From Bradyrhizobium sp. SSBR45G (lineage in GTDB: Bacteria > Pseudomonadota > Alphaproteobacteria > Rhizobiales > Xanthobacteraceae): a stretch of 64,000 nucleotides of DNA. A model generated the notes under the pieces. That model did no database searches. It was given only the letters and a program-made list of their open reading frames with translations, and was not told the origin of the DNA. Numbering within the stretch: the first letter of the stretch is position 1; the number at the start of each line of letters is the position of its first letter. A program made the translations under genes and the position numbers. The stretch is from assembly GCF_030159255.1 (NCBI RefSeq), contig NZ_BSCT01000010.1:121309-185308 (forward strand). Reading direction: 5' to 3'. This document shows, in pieces, positions 55,266-64,000 of the stretch.

Positions 55266-56240
55266 TCAATCCAGCTTGAGCCCGGCGAAGTCGACGACCT
55301 TTTTCCATTTCTCCGTCTCGGCCGCCACCTGCGCACCGAACTGTTCCGGCGATTGGATCAACGGCTCACCGCCGAGATCGACCAGACGCTTCTTGATGTC
55401 GGGCTCGGCGAGAACCGTATTGATCTGTCTGTTGAGCTTCTCGATGATTTCCTTCGGCGTAGTCTTGGGCGCACCCATGCCGAACAGCGCACTGGCCTCG
55501 TAGCCCGGCACCGTCTCCGCAATCGCCTGCACGTCGGGCAATTGCGGCGAACGCTCCTGCGTGGTGACGCCAAGGGCGCGCAGCGAGCCGGAGCGGATGT
55601 GCTGGATGATCGATGGCATGTTGTCGAAGATGACCTGGACCTGGCCGCCGAGCATGTCGGTGATGGCCGGCGCCGCGCCACGATACGGCACGTGCTGCAT
55701 CTTGGTGCCGGTCATGGCCATGAACATCTCGCCCGACAGATGCACGGACGTGCCATTGCCGGAGGATGCCATGTTCACCTTGCCCGGATTTTCCTTCAGA
55801 TAGGCGATGAACTCGGCGACGGTCTTGGCCTTGATGTCGCTGTTGACGGTCATCACGTTCGGCACGCGGTTGAACGAGGCGACCGGCGCGATGTCGCGCA
55901 CGAAGTTGAACTTCAGGTTGGTGTAGAGGCTGGCATTGATGTAGTTGGCGGGATTGACCAGCAGCACGGTATAGCCGTCGGCCGTCGCGTTCACGACCGA
56001 CTCGGTGCCGATGTTGTTGCCGGCGCCCGGCTTGTTCTCGACCACGAATTGCTGGCCCAGGGTCTCCGACAGCCGCTGGCCGACAAGCCGCGCGAGAATG
56101 TCGGTCGCTCCGCCCGGAGGATAGCCCACCACGAAGCGCACCGGGCGCGCGGGGTAATCCGCTGCGGCCACGCTGCGGATGGCCGCGACGGATGGGACGG
56201 CAGAAGCGATCAGACCAAGCGCAGTACGACGTGAAATCAT
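55266..56240 (-). CDS. Bug-family (TTT) periplasmic solute-binding protein
   Basis: A 324-residue extracytoplasmic binding protein of the tripartite tricarboxylate transporter class. It has a twin-arginine-like signal start (MISRRTALGLIASAVPSVAA) and family blocks RFVVGYPPGGATDILAR, VENKPGAGNNIGTE and PYRGAAPAITDMLGGQVQVI. No membrane subunits lie nearby, as is common for this expanded family, so the ligand (usually a carboxylate) cannot be inferred. Confidence 0.92.
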   Translation of the reverse strand: MISRRTALGLIASAVPSVAAIRSVAAADYPARPVRFVVGYPPGGATDILARLVGQRLSETLGQQFVVENKPGAGNNIGTESVVNATADGYTVLLVNPANYINASLYTNLKFNFVRDIAPVASFNRVPNVMTVNSDIKAKTVAEFIAYLKENPGKVNMASSGNGTSVHLSGEMFMAMTGTKMQHVPYRGAAPAITDMLGGQVQVIFDNMPSIIQHIRSGSLRALGVTTQERSPQLPDVQAIAETVPGYEASALFGMGAPKTTPKEIIEKLNRQINTVLAEPDIKKRLVDLGGEPLIQSPEQFGAQVAAETEKWKKVVDFAGLKLD

Positions 56241-56351
56241 GCGTTTCCTCGGATATATCGTTGAGCGTTCGTTAGCGAACTGCCGGCGCCGACGTTAACA
56301 GAACGCCGCGATTGCGGCGAGGTCGATGTGTCAACCGCGAGGGAGGAGCTC

Positions 56352-56762
56352 ATGCCGGTCAAGATCGATGCACTCGATCATCTGGTCATCAATGTCGCCG
56401 ACGTGGACCGCACGACGGCCTGGTACCAGAAGGTCCTGGGCATGACGCTGCAGGTCTCCGATCCCGGCCCTGGACGGGCGAAGCGGACGTCGCTGCTGTT
56501 CGGGAACCAGAAGATCAATGTGCGACCGAAGGACGCGGACAAGGTCGACTGGTTCACGGCCGACCGTGTCATGGCCGGCAGTGACGACCTGTGCTTCCTG
56601 ACCTCCAGCGCGCCCGACGAGGTCGTGGCCCACTTGCAGGCGCTCGGCGTCGCCATCGAAGAGGGCCCGGTGGCCAAGCAGGGCGCCCGCGGCACCCTGC
56701 GCTCAGTGTATTGCCGCGACCCGGACGGCAGCCTGATCGAGATCTCCTCCTACCAGGACTGA
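56352..56762 (+). CDS. VOC-family (glyoxalase-like) protein
   Basis: A 136-residue protein with the betaalphabetabetabeta pattern of the vicinal-oxygen-chelate fold. A metal-ligand His is in ALDHLVINVADVDRTTAWYQ and the final Glu is in DPDGSLIEISSY. GGAGGAG before the ATG at 56352 sets the start. It could be a dioxygenase, glyoxalase-like or resistance enzyme; the family does not reveal which. Confidence 0.85.
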   Translation: MPVKIDALDHLVINVADVDRTTAWYQKVLGMTLQVSDPGPGRAKRTSLLFGNQKINVRPKDADKVDWFTADRVMAGSDDLCFLTSSAPDEVVAHLQALGVAIEEGPVAKQGARGTLRSVYCRDPDGSLIEISSYQD

Positions 56763-56776
56763 ACCGCTGCCCCGCG

Positions 56777-58105
56777 CTACTTCGTTGCGGTTTCGCCGCT
56801 CTGCGCCATCTTGGCGACGATCTCGCTCTGCGACCAGCCGGTCAATGCGGCGACATCAGCCGCCTCCTTGGAGAAGCGGGCGGCGAGCCTCTCCTGATAG
56901 GACTTGGCCGCGTCGCATTTTGCCTCGCCCCGCCAGGGATGGTGCTGAACGTAGCGGCCCTGGAAATTGCTGCGGTCCTTGGTCTCGATGAAGACGATGT
57001 CCTCGGGGAAGGTCTTGGCGTCGTAGCGGACGTGCAGCCGGGTCACGAAGGCGTCGGAGCCACCGCCGCGGCGCCCAGCGCTGAATGCCGTGTCGCCGTC
57101 ACTGCCGATCCAGCGCGCCCCGAGCTCAACCAACTCCTTGTTGCTCAGGGGGTCGGCGGCACAGGGATCGCACCAGGCCATGTCCCAGGCATATTCGACG
57201 AACACCGCCTGCATGTTCTCGCGCACCACCGCGCGCTCGAACAGCGCCTTGTAGAACGGGCCAAACTCGTTCTTCACATACAGCGGCACGTCGATATTGG
57301 AAGGGATCTTCACGGTGCGGTAGTTGGCGGCCTCGATGCGGCCGCTTTTCGTGAGCGCGAAGATGATCAAGTCCTGCGGCCCCTTGGCATTGACCGTGCC
57401 GAGCCGCAGCGGGACCATGAACTTGGCGCTCTGGTAGCGCACCTGCAGCGGCCGGAGCTGACCATTGCCCAGGCCCTTCATGCGCTCGACATTGACCTTG
57501 GCGACGAAGAACCGCATGCCCTGCCTGATGTAGCTGCCGAGCACGGCTTCTGCGCCCTGCGGGATACGATAGTCGTTGTCAGTCAGCCAGCGCGTCAGAC
57601 CGTCGCTCTCCTGTGCCGACAGGATCAGTACGTCGTATTCGGCGACGTCGTAGCTGGCCTCGATGGTAACGCCATAGGCTTGGCGCGACCTCTCATAGAA
57701 CGCTCCCGCCATCATCGGCGCCGCCGGCATCGCCCGCGCCGCGACGACGACCGGCGCACACGGATCGGCGTCGTGGTATTCGACCAGCCGCGGAGCGGTG
57801 TATTTGTCGAGATGATCGATCGTCTTCGGCTCGACCACGCCGATCTGCTTGCGCTCGATGAAGGTCGGCACGGGAACAACGACCGCGAATTCCTTGACGT
57901 CGCCCTCGAAGTCGCTCGCCATCGTGATCGCGGTCTGCTGGCCGTCACGCGCCAGCACGACCTTCGACGACTGATTGAACAGCTTGGTGTCCGCCTGCGC
58001 GACATAGAAGCCGCAGAACGCGTTGGCCGGGACGATCGTCGCGTTGGCGAGGATCGCGACGGCCGCGACGCTGGTCCGAAACATCTTGCTGAGACGCAGG
58101 GTCAT
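56777..58105 (-). CDS. DUF2330 exported protein
   Basis: A 442-residue protein with a signal peptide (SVAAVAILANATIVPANA, ending before FCGFYVAQAD). The mature part has the DUF2330 pattern (KVVLARDGQQTAITMASDFEG, FAVVVPVPT, YDVLILSAQESDGLTRWL). Two cysteine pairs and an acidic C-terminus are visible; no enzyme motif is known. The stop lies within 20 bases of the VOC gene end. It is translationally coupled (ATGA) to the RnfD-like gene upstream, suggesting a membrane electron-transfer partner. Confidence 0.82.
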   Translation of the reverse strand: MTLRLSKMFRTSVAAVAILANATIVPANAFCGFYVAQADTKLFNQSSKVVLARDGQQTAITMASDFEGDVKEFAVVVPVPTFIERKQIGVVEPKTIDHLDKYTAPRLVEYHDADPCAPVVVAARAMPAAPMMAGAFYERSRQAYGVTIEASYDVAEYDVLILSAQESDGLTRWLTDNDYRIPQGAEAVLGSYIRQGMRFFVAKVNVERMKGLGNGQLRPLQVRYQSAKFMVPLRLGTVNAKGPQDLIIFALTKSGRIEAANYRTVKIPSNIDVPLYVKNEFGPFYKALFERAVVRENMQAVFVEYAWDMAWCDPCAADPLSNKELVELGARWIGSDGDTAFSAGRRGGGSDAFVTRLHVRYDAKTFPEDIVFIETKDRSNFQGRYVQHHPWRGEAKCDAAKSYQERLAARFSKEAADVAALTGWSQSEIVAKMAQSGETATK

Positions 58106-58926
58106 GTCGACACTGCTTCGAGAACGGACGAACGCCAGGAAAAACGGGCCGCCGGGATCAGCCGGTCGAGCACCAGCGTGAGCGGCGAGAGCGCGATCAG
58201 CGCGACATAGAGCGCGGGGCGCATCTGCATGAAGAACGTCAGATAGTGCGCCGTCACCGCGACCGTCATTGCGAACAGCAGCCGGCCCGCGCGCGAGTCC
58301 GGCGTGGTGCGCGGATCGGAGATCATGAAGAAAGTGAAGATCAGCAGCGAGCCGCTCTGCAGCTGATGCAGCGGGATCGCCAGGGGGTCGCCGAGCCACG
58401 CGGCACGCAGTATCAGAAGCGCGGCGTGGCTGGCGAAGAAATAGATCGCGATGTCAGCCCGGCGGGAGGCGCTGAGAACGAGAATGGCGAAACAGCCGGC
58501 GAGCGTCGCGAACCAGATCTCCGCGCCCCACTGCCCTGGCGAAATCCACACGCCTTTCGAGCTGAACAGCAGCACCACGATCGCAAGGCCCGCGGGATTG
58601 AAGACGTGCTTGCCGTCGATCCGCAGCACGAATTTCGATCCGATTGCGACGACCGCCGCAGCGCCATGCAGCCACAGCGCATCGGCGCGCAACAGCAGGC
58701 TGAGCGACAGGCCGGTGATCAAGGGCGACTTGGCGTCGAAAGGGACCCCGGCGAGCCGGGAGCCGATGGCCTGTGTGAGCAGCGCCATCGTGATCGCGAT
58801 CACGCTGGCCGCGGGCCGCGCGCCGAAGTCGATGATGGCGAAGTTGATCGCCAGCAGCGTGGCCAATGCCGCGATCTGGAAATAGCGGGCATCGGGCAGC
58901 CGCCATGGTCGTGCCAGGGCCTGCAT
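58102..58926 (-). CDS. RnfD/NqrB-like integral membrane protein
   Basis: A 274-residue membrane protein with nine or ten helices. Segments such as KSPLITGLSLSLLLRADALW, GKHVFNPAGLAIVVLL and FMISDPRTTPDSRAGRLLFA match the RnfD/NqrB family, which binds flavin covalently at a Ser or Thr in the related complexes. No other rnf or nqr genes are here. Start ATG at 58926; upstream extension is not supported. It pairs with the DUF2330 gene by a four-base overlap. Confidence 0.8.
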   Translation of the reverse strand: MQALARPWRLPDARYFQIAALATLLAINFAIIDFGARPAASVIAITMALLTQAIGSRLAGVPFDAKSPLITGLSLSLLLRADALWLHGAAAVVAIGSKFVLRIDGKHVFNPAGLAIVVLLFSSKGVWISPGQWGAEIWFATLAGCFAILVLSASRRADIAIYFFASHAALLILRAAWLGDPLAIPLHQLQSGSLLIFTFFMISDPRTTPDSRAGRLLFAMTVAVTAHYLTFFMQMRPALYVALIALSPLTLVLDRLIPAARFSWRSSVLEAVST

Positions 58927-59077
58927 GCGAACCTCCGGGCGTGTTTTGCCGCGCCATTGGTCGCCCGCAAATAGAAACGGGTTCAATCCCGATTTGATTG
59001 CGATGACGCGAGGTGGCAAAAGACGATGAACAGGAAGCGGCCGGGACGGGTCGCGGATAACAACAGTGGGAGCCAAG

Positions 59078-60652
59078 ATGAACGGAATGACGATCGCGCC
59101 TGGCACGGTGACGCCGTTCGACGGCATGGATGTGCCCTGGCTGCTGAAGCTGCGCAGCGAGACCCGGCGCGATCACCCGTTCCTGATCTGGGCACCATTC
59201 GATGCGCCCGCGCGCCGCTGGACCTATGGCGAGTTTCACGACCGCGTGGACGCCCTCGCGGCGGGGCTCGTCAAGCGCGGGATCAAGCCGGGCGATGCGG
59301 TGCTGATCCATCTCGACAATTGCGTCGAGGCGATGCTCGCCTGGTTTGCCTGCGTCGAGCTCGGCGCGCTCGCGGTCACCACCAACACGCGCTCGGCAGC
59401 TGCCGAAATGAACTACTTCGCCGATCATTGCCACGCGGTGGCCGCGATCACTCAGCCGGCTTACGCCGAGATGATCTCGACGCATTGCCGCGGCCTCCGC
59501 TGGCTTGCGGTGATCTCGCATGATCCGGGGCGGCCGGAAACGGCCGCGGTCGGCGTGGGCGACCGTTTCGAGACGCTGTTCGCCGATAGCGCCGACCGGC
59601 CGCGGCGCGCGGTCGATCCGCTGGCGCCTTGCAGCGTGCAGTACACGTCGGGCACGACGTCGCGGCCCAAGGCGGTGCTGTGGACGCATGCCAATGCGCT
59701 GTGGGGCGCCAAGGTCAATGCCGTGCACGAGGATTTGCACCAGGGCGATGTGCACCAGACCTATCTGCCGCTGTTCCACACCAACGCGTTGGCCTACTCG
59801 ATGCTGGCAACGCTGTGGGTCGGCGCCACCTGCGTGATCCAGCCGCGCTTCTCGGCGAGCCGCTTCTGGCCTGTCGCGCTGGAGCACGGCTGCACCTGGA
59901 CCTCGACGATTCCGTTTTGCATGAAGGCGCTGCTCGACCAGGACGTGCCGAAGAACCACAAGTTCCGGCTATGGGGCACCGCGATGTCCGAGCCTGCGGT
60001 ATTCGCCAAATTCGGCATCAAGATCATCGGCTGGTGGGGCATGACGGAGACGATCACCCACGGCATCGTCGGCGAGATCGACCAGCCGAACACGCCGATG
60101 TCGATCGGCCGCGCCGCGCCGGAATACACCATCCGCATCACCGACGATGACGGACGGCCGACCGCCGTTGGCGACACCGGCAATCTCGCCATCAAGGGCG
60201 TGCCCGGCCTGTCGCTGTTCGCGGCGTATCTCTACAACGAGGACGCGACGCGGACGAGCTACGATGCCGACGGCTTCTTCCTCACTGGCGACCGCGTCAC
60301 GCGCCTCGCCAACGGCTTCATCAAGTTCGGCGATCGCACCAAGGACATGATGAAGGTCGGCGGCGAGAACGTCGCGGCGTCCGAGATCGAGCAGGTGATC
60401 ATCACCGTGCCCGGCGTGCGCGAGACCGCCGTCGTCGCCAAGAGGCACTCGATGCTGGACGAGGTCCCCGTGGCCTTCGTGATTCCGCAGACCGGCATCG
60501 CCCGCGAGGAATTGCCGGAAAAGGTGCTGGCGGCCTGCCGCGCCGCCCTCGCCGACTTCAAGGTGCCGCGCGAGGTGAGGCTGGTCGACGAGATGCCGCG
60601 CTCGACCTTGGAGAAGGTTGCCAAGGCCGAGCTGCGCAAGCTGCTGGATTGA
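59078..60652 (+). CDS. Acyl-CoA synthetase (AMP-binding superfamily)
   Basis: A 524-residue adenylate-forming enzyme that would activate a carboxylic acid to its CoA thioester. Core motifs are visible: phosphate loop YTSGTTSRPKAVLWTH, GWWGMTETITHGIVGE, LTGDRVTR and KFGDRTKDMMKVGGENVA, with the catalytic Lys in STLEKVAKAELRK. GGGAG six bases before the ATG supports the start. Its close neighbour, the convergent P450 gene, suggests a degradation or modification pathway, but the substrate cannot be named. Confidence 0.92.
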   Translation: MNGMTIAPGTVTPFDGMDVPWLLKLRSETRRDHPFLIWAPFDAPARRWTYGEFHDRVDALAAGLVKRGIKPGDAVLIHLDNCVEAMLAWFACVELGALAVTTNTRSAAAEMNYFADHCHAVAAITQPAYAEMISTHCRGLRWLAVISHDPGRPETAAVGVGDRFETLFADSADRPRRAVDPLAPCSVQYTSGTTSRPKAVLWTHANALWGAKVNAVHEDLHQGDVHQTYLPLFHTNALAYSMLATLWVGATCVIQPRFSASRFWPVALEHGCTWTSTIPFCMKALLDQDVPKNHKFRLWGTAMSEPAVFAKFGIKIIGWWGMTETITHGIVGEIDQPNTPMSIGRAAPEYTIRITDDDGRPTAVGDTGNLAIKGVPGLSLFAAYLYNEDATRTSYDADGFFLTGDRVTRLANGFIKFGDRTKDMMKVGGENVAASEIEQVIITVPGVRETAVVAKRHSMLDEVPVAFVIPQTGIAREELPEKVLAACRAALADFKVPREVRLVDEMPRSTLEKVAKAELRKLLD

Positions 60653-60688
60653 CCGCTACGACGTACCGATCCAGCCGCCTCGCGCGGC

Positions 60689-61990
60689 TCAGACCATTGC
60701 CACGCGGATCGGCAGCTTCTTCGGTCCGTTCACGAAGGTCGCCTGGGTCATCTTCACCGGGCCATCCAGCGACAGCGAGGTCAGGCGCGGCAGCAGCTCC
60801 TCGAACAGAATGCGCATCTCGAGCTTGGCGAGGTGCTGGCCGAGGCACAGATGCGCGCCATAGCCGAAGGCAGCGTGCCGGTTGGGCTTGCGGTCGCAGC
60901 GGAACGTGTCCGGTGTCTCGAACACGGCCTCGTCACGGTTGCCCGAGGCGTAGCACAGCATCAGCCAATCCCCCTTGGCGATCCTGCGGCCGCCGAGCTC
61001 TGTGTCCGCGGTCGCGCTGCGCATGAAATGCTTGACCGGCGTCATCCAGCGGATGGCCTCGTCCACGAGGCCAGGAATCAGCTCGGGATCGGCCTTGACG
61101 CGCGCGAACTGGTCGGGATCTTCTGCCAGCGCCCAGACCGCGCCCGCCGTGGAGGACGACGTCGTATCGTGGCCGGCCGTCGCGACGATCATGTAGTAGC
61201 TGGTGCGATCATGCAGCGGCATCTCCTCGCCGTTGATCCGGGCATTGGCGATGACGGTCGCGAGGTCGTCGCGCGGCCTTGCCCTGCGGTCGTCGGTGAT
61301 GCGCTCGAAATAGGCGCCGAAATCGGCCACCACCGCCTGCATCATCGCCGCGAACACCTCGGCCGACAGCGCCTCACGCACCCGCGCCGTGTCCGGGTCC
61401 TGCGGCCCGAACAGCTCCTGCGTCAGCTTGAGCATGCGCGGCTCGTCTTCCTCCGGCACGCCCAGGATCTCCATGATCACGTGCAGCGGATAATGAAGCG
61501 CGACATCGTCGACGAAATCGCAGGCGCCGCCATTGGCCGCGGCCTTCGCTGCCATGCGGTCGACCGTCGCCCGGGCGATCTCGCGGATCCGCGGCTCGAA
61601 CTTGGCGATGTTGGCCGGCATGAACCAGCCCTGCGTCAGCGCGCGGTATTTCGGGTGATCCGGTGCGTCCATCTGCACCAGCGAACGCACCAGGTTGGGC
61701 TGGCCGGTGATCTTGTGGACGCGCTCGAGCACGGCCTTGTTGGTCAGCGTCGTGGCACGATCGGCATTGTGGAACAAGTCGTTCTGACGGCTGATGGCGA
61801 GGATGTCGGCGTGCCGGGTCACCACCCAGAACGGATCGAAGGCGTCGAGCTCGGCGCGGCCAAGCGGATTGTTGGCGCGCAGCCAGCGATAGGCGTCATG
61901 GATGCGGTGGTCGGCGTAGCAGGCCGGATCGACCAGCGTCGCGGCGATGTGCCCGGGGATGACCTCCCCGGCCTGTGCGGCTGCGCCCAT
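60689..61990 (-). CDS. Cytochrome P450
   Basis: A 433-residue heme monooxygenase. It has the I-helix oxygen motif AGHDTTSSS, ExxR in DEAIRWM and the heme-binding Cys in FGYGAHLCLGQHLAKLE. Soluble, with no signal or membrane anchor, as in bacterial class I P450s that need a separate ferredoxin. The strong GGGAGGAG before the ATG at 61990 fixes the start; a longer frame upstream is a GC artefact. The substrate is unknown. The N-terminal sequence resembles CYP families of sterol or terpene degraders, but I cannot place it. Confidence 0.93.
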   Translation of the reverse strand: MGAAAQAGEVIPGHIAATLVDPACYADHRIHDAYRWLRANNPLGRAELDAFDPFWVVTRHADILAISRQNDLFHNADRATTLTNKAVLERVHKITGQPNLVRSLVQMDAPDHPKYRALTQGWFMPANIAKFEPRIREIARATVDRMAAKAAANGGACDFVDDVALHYPLHVIMEILGVPEEDEPRMLKLTQELFGPQDPDTARVREALSAEVFAAMMQAVVADFGAYFERITDDRRARPRDDLATVIANARINGEEMPLHDRTSYYMIVATAGHDTTSSSTAGAVWALAEDPDQFARVKADPELIPGLVDEAIRWMTPVKHFMRSATADTELGGRRIAKGDWLMLCYASGNRDEAVFETPDTFRCDRKPNRHAAFGYGAHLCLGQHLAKLEMRILFEELLPRLTSLSLDGPVKMTQATFVNGPKKLPIRVAMV

Positions 61991-62103
61991 GCTGCTCCTC
62001 CCGCCCTGTGATGATGTTGCGGGTAGGATAGTGCGCCGCGCGCGAATTGCACTTGCGTCCAGCGGCTGCCGCGCAACCCAGGCGTGGTCGCCGTTCGAGA
62101 TCG

Positions 62104-63213
62104 TCAGTGCGCGCCCATCGCGACCGGGCGGAACGCCTGCAACAGCTGCTGATCGAGCTTCGGACCCATGCCCTCCATGATCTGGAACGCGCGCGCATGG
62201 GTGAAGGCCGGCCGATAGGCGCGGTGCTCGATCAGTGCGGCGTAGATGTCGACGATCGTGGTGAGACGCACGATGTCGCTGATCTGCTCGTTGTGGAGCG
62301 CGTCCGGATAGCCGGAGCCGTCGAGGAACTCGTGATGATGCAGAATCACGTCGAGCATTTCCGGCGGGAAACCGCCCTGCCGCCACAGCGCCTCATAGCC
62401 GCGGCGCGGATGCTGGCGCAAGAGCGCGATTTCCTCGGTCGTGAGCTTGCCCTGCTTGTCGAGGATCGCAACCGGGATGAAGGCCTTGCCGACGTCGTGC
62501 AGCAGCGCCGCGCGGGTCAGCCGGCGCTGGTCGTCGTCGCGCATGCCGAGATGGATCGAGAAGCCGACCGCGAGCCCCGTCACGAACAGGCAGTGCCGAT
62601 AGGTGTCGTTGTGGTGGCAGCCGACCACCGTCATCCACTCGCGCAGCGACGAATGCTTGATCGCCTTGAGGATCTTGTTCTCGGCCGCGACGATGTCCTC
62701 CATCGTCAGCATGATGCCCGCCGGCAGCTTCTCGAAGATCTTGGCCATCACGGCCTGCGCCGCCTCGACGCCGCGGTTCAAGAGCTTGCCGCGATCGGTC
62801 TCGTCGTAGCCGTCATCGGCCGGCAACGCCGAGCGGACCCGCTGCAGCACGTCGGCCGCGCTGAACGGGCGGGCGATGGTGTCGGTCGCACCCAGCGCCC
62901 AGGCCTGCATCGTGGCGTGGTGCAGCGCTTCGGCGAGCACGAACAGGCGCGGCACGTCGCTATAGGCGCGCGAGGACAGCTTCTTGCGCACCCGCTGCAC
63001 GCTCTCCGGCGAACGCAGGTTGATGTCGACAATCACGCCGGAGAAGCGGTTGCCGGGGTTTTCCGGAATGTCGGTGGTCGGAATCAGGTCGACGTCGCCG
63101 ACCGAGCGCAGGATGCGCGCCAGCTCGCTGCTCTGATCGCCGCGATCGGACGCGAGCAGGAGATGGCGCCTGGTCGCGGTCTGGGTCACGGTCTGCTTGG
63201 CTGTCGCGCTCAT
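62104..63213 (-). CDS. Receiver/HD-GYP domain protein
   Basis: A 369-residue protein. Residues 15-120 look like a response-regulator receiver with the phospho-Asp in GVIVDINLRS. Residues 180-350 form an HD-GYP domain with HDVGK and HHHEFLDGSGYP, which usually hydrolyse cyclic-di-GMP; the metal His/Asp residues are present. An ATG 30 bases upstream (63243) is also possible. No partner kinase is encoded nearby. Confidence 0.88.
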   Translation of the reverse strand: MSATAKQTVTQTATRRHLLLASDRGDQSSELARILRSVGDVDLIPTTDIPENPGNRFSGVIVDINLRSPESVQRVRKKLSSRAYSDVPRLFVLAEALHHATMQAWALGATDTIARPFSAADVLQRVRSALPADDGYDETDRGKLLNRGVEAAQAVMAKIFEKLPAGIMLTMEDIVAAENKILKAIKHSSLREWMTVVGCHHNDTYRHCLFVTGLAVGFSIHLGMRDDDQRRLTRAALLHDVGKAFIPVAILDKQGKLTTEEIALLRQHPRRGYEALWRQGGFPPEMLDVILHHHEFLDGSGYPDALHNEQISDIVRLTTIVDIYAALIEHRAYRPAFTHARAFQIMEGMGPKLDQQLLQAFRPVAMGAH

Positions 63214-63363
63214 ACGTGCTCGCCCCTGCGGTTTGCTGCCCATGCAAGTTACCGGGATACGGGTTCGTCACGGCTTAAGCCGTTCAATCAAGGTGTCTGC
63301 TTTCTGGTAAGCGAAGCGTTAAACGTTTTGGTCAAATCGTGCCGCCCCGGGCGGGTCGCCGCG

Positions 63364-63397
63364 CAAAAAAAGAACCGCCGGAGAGGATCTCCGGCGG
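63364..63397 (-). terminator. Rho-independent terminator of the molybdopterin dehydrogenase gene
   Basis: On the minus strand a perfect 10-bp stem (ccgccggaga/tctccggcgg) with loop gga is followed by a TTCTTTTTTT run. It starts about 35 bases past the stop of the gene on the right. Confidence 0.85.
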
Positions 63398-63431
63398 CTC
63401 CCAAGGCGCTGCGGTGCAAACCGGCGATGGT

Positions 63432-64000
63432 CTACGCCTTCATGTTGGCCTTCACCGCCTCGGCGGTGATCGGCAGCGAGCGCAAGCGCGCGCCGCAGGC
63501 GTTGTAGATGGCGTTGCCGAGTGCCGGCGCGACCACGGTCACCGCGGGCTCGCCGACGCCGGTCGCCTTCTCGCCATTGGCGATGACGGCGATTGCGACC
63601 TCCGGCACCTGGCTCATCCGCAATGGCGTGTAGCTGTCGAAGTTGGTCTGCTCGATGCCGCCATCCTTCAACGTCGCCTTCTCGTACATCGCCAGCGACA
63701 ATCCCCACAGCGCCGCGCCCTCGACCTGGGCGCGGATGTTGTCGGGATGCACCTGCGTGCCGACATCGGTCGCCACGGTGAGCTTCTTCACCGTGACCGC
63801 ACCGTTGTCAGCCACCGCGACATGGGCGACGCACGCCGTCCAGCTCGCGGTGGCCCGCTCCTGCGACGACACGCAGGACACGCCCATGCCCTCGCCCTTC
63901 GGCAGCTTCTTCGCGCCGTAGCCGGACAGGCCCATCGCGGCGAGTAGCGTGTTGCGCAGCCGCTGCGCGCCGCCGTCGTTCTTGCCCTTGCCGTCGAGCA
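63432..64000 (-). CDS. Xanthine dehydrogenase-family molybdopterin subunit, C-terminal part
   Basis: The last 189 residues of a large molybdenum hydroxylase subunit; the gene enters from beyond the window. Family blocks are visible: GVSCVSSQERATASWTACVA, TVATDVGTQVHPDNIRAQVE and GVGEPAVTVVAPALGNAIYN, the last with the conserved Glu that activates the substrate. It should work with iron-sulphur and possibly cytochrome subunits encoded outside. The substrate (aldehyde, purine or nicotinate-like) cannot be decided from the end alone. Confidence 0.88.
   Translation of the reverse strand, partial: LDGKGKNDGGAQRLRNTLLAAMGLSGYGAKKLPKGEGMGVSCVSSQERATASWTACVAHVAVADNGAVTVKKLTVATDVGTQVHPDNIRAQVEGAALWGLSLAMYEKATLKDGGIEQTNFDSYTPLRMSQVPEVAIAVIANGEKATGVGEPAVTVVAPALGNAIYNACGARLRSLPITAEAVKANMKA

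Overview
The window reads as chromosomal DNA of a high-GC alphaproteobacterium, most likely Bradyrhizobium or a close relative. The basis is codon and GC style, a Liv-type branched-chain amino-acid uptake set, a rhizobial DUF3551 secreted protein, a Bug-type solute-binding protein, MobA/TraA-type conjugation genes and dispersed intergenic repeats of a kind I associate with that family. The genus is an inference.

Layout. (1) 1-6.7 kb is ordinary backbone: livF-livH-livM, a membrane-bound PAS-GGDEF-EAL protein and a YccF-like membrane protein. (2) 6.8-31.4 kb is one integrated mobile element of about 24.6 kb with lower GC. It has cut a host tRNA-Arg(CCG) gene in its anticodon arm: the 5' half is at 6793-6835 and the 3' half at 31381-31425, sharing an 11-bp core. 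Just inside the left end the element carries its own complete tRNA-Arg(CCG) (6961-7037). A tyrosine integrase lies at the right end, and paired arm-type repeats lie at both ends. Inside are an XRE regulator, small unknown genes, a secreted amidase, decayed IS3 and IS66 copies, a caspase-like protease with a lipase-like hydrolase, a trypsin-STAND-FGE fusion protein, a convergent exported repeat protein, a mobilisation block (traC, traD, oriT, traA), an alpA gene with an internal amber codon, and an abiEi-abiEii-nuclease operon. It looks like an integrative and mobilisable element: it has a relaxase and oriT but no visible type IV secretion genes. Its cargo is defence-like. (3) 31.4-33.5 kb holds an unknown membrane protein and a small zinc-ribbon-like protein. 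(4) 33.5-64 kb is backbone again: acyl-CoA dehydrogenase, formamidase, a TetR/DUF1348 pair, a hybrid histidine kinase with an ethylene-receptor-like membrane domain, a TPR-less OGT-like glycosyltransferase, a repeat-rich gap, an RbbA/HlyD-type ABC exporter with an AraC regulator, a GFA protein, a LuxR regulator, a TPR-glycosyltransferase, a UppS paralogue, a wHTH/membrane-protein operon, DUF3551, Bug, VOC, DUF2330/RnfD-like, acyl-CoA synthetase, P450 and HD-GYP proteins, and the 3' end of a molybdopterin dehydrogenase gene.

How parts may work together (inference). The replacement tRNA would keep CGG decoding alive while the host copy is split. The caspase, hydrolase and STAND genes resemble a sensor-protease-effector abortive-infection module, and AbiE plus the Mrr-like nuclease form a second one. 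In the backbone, two near-identical 17-bp palindromes suggest that one wHTH regulator controls both its own operon and the UppS paralogue.
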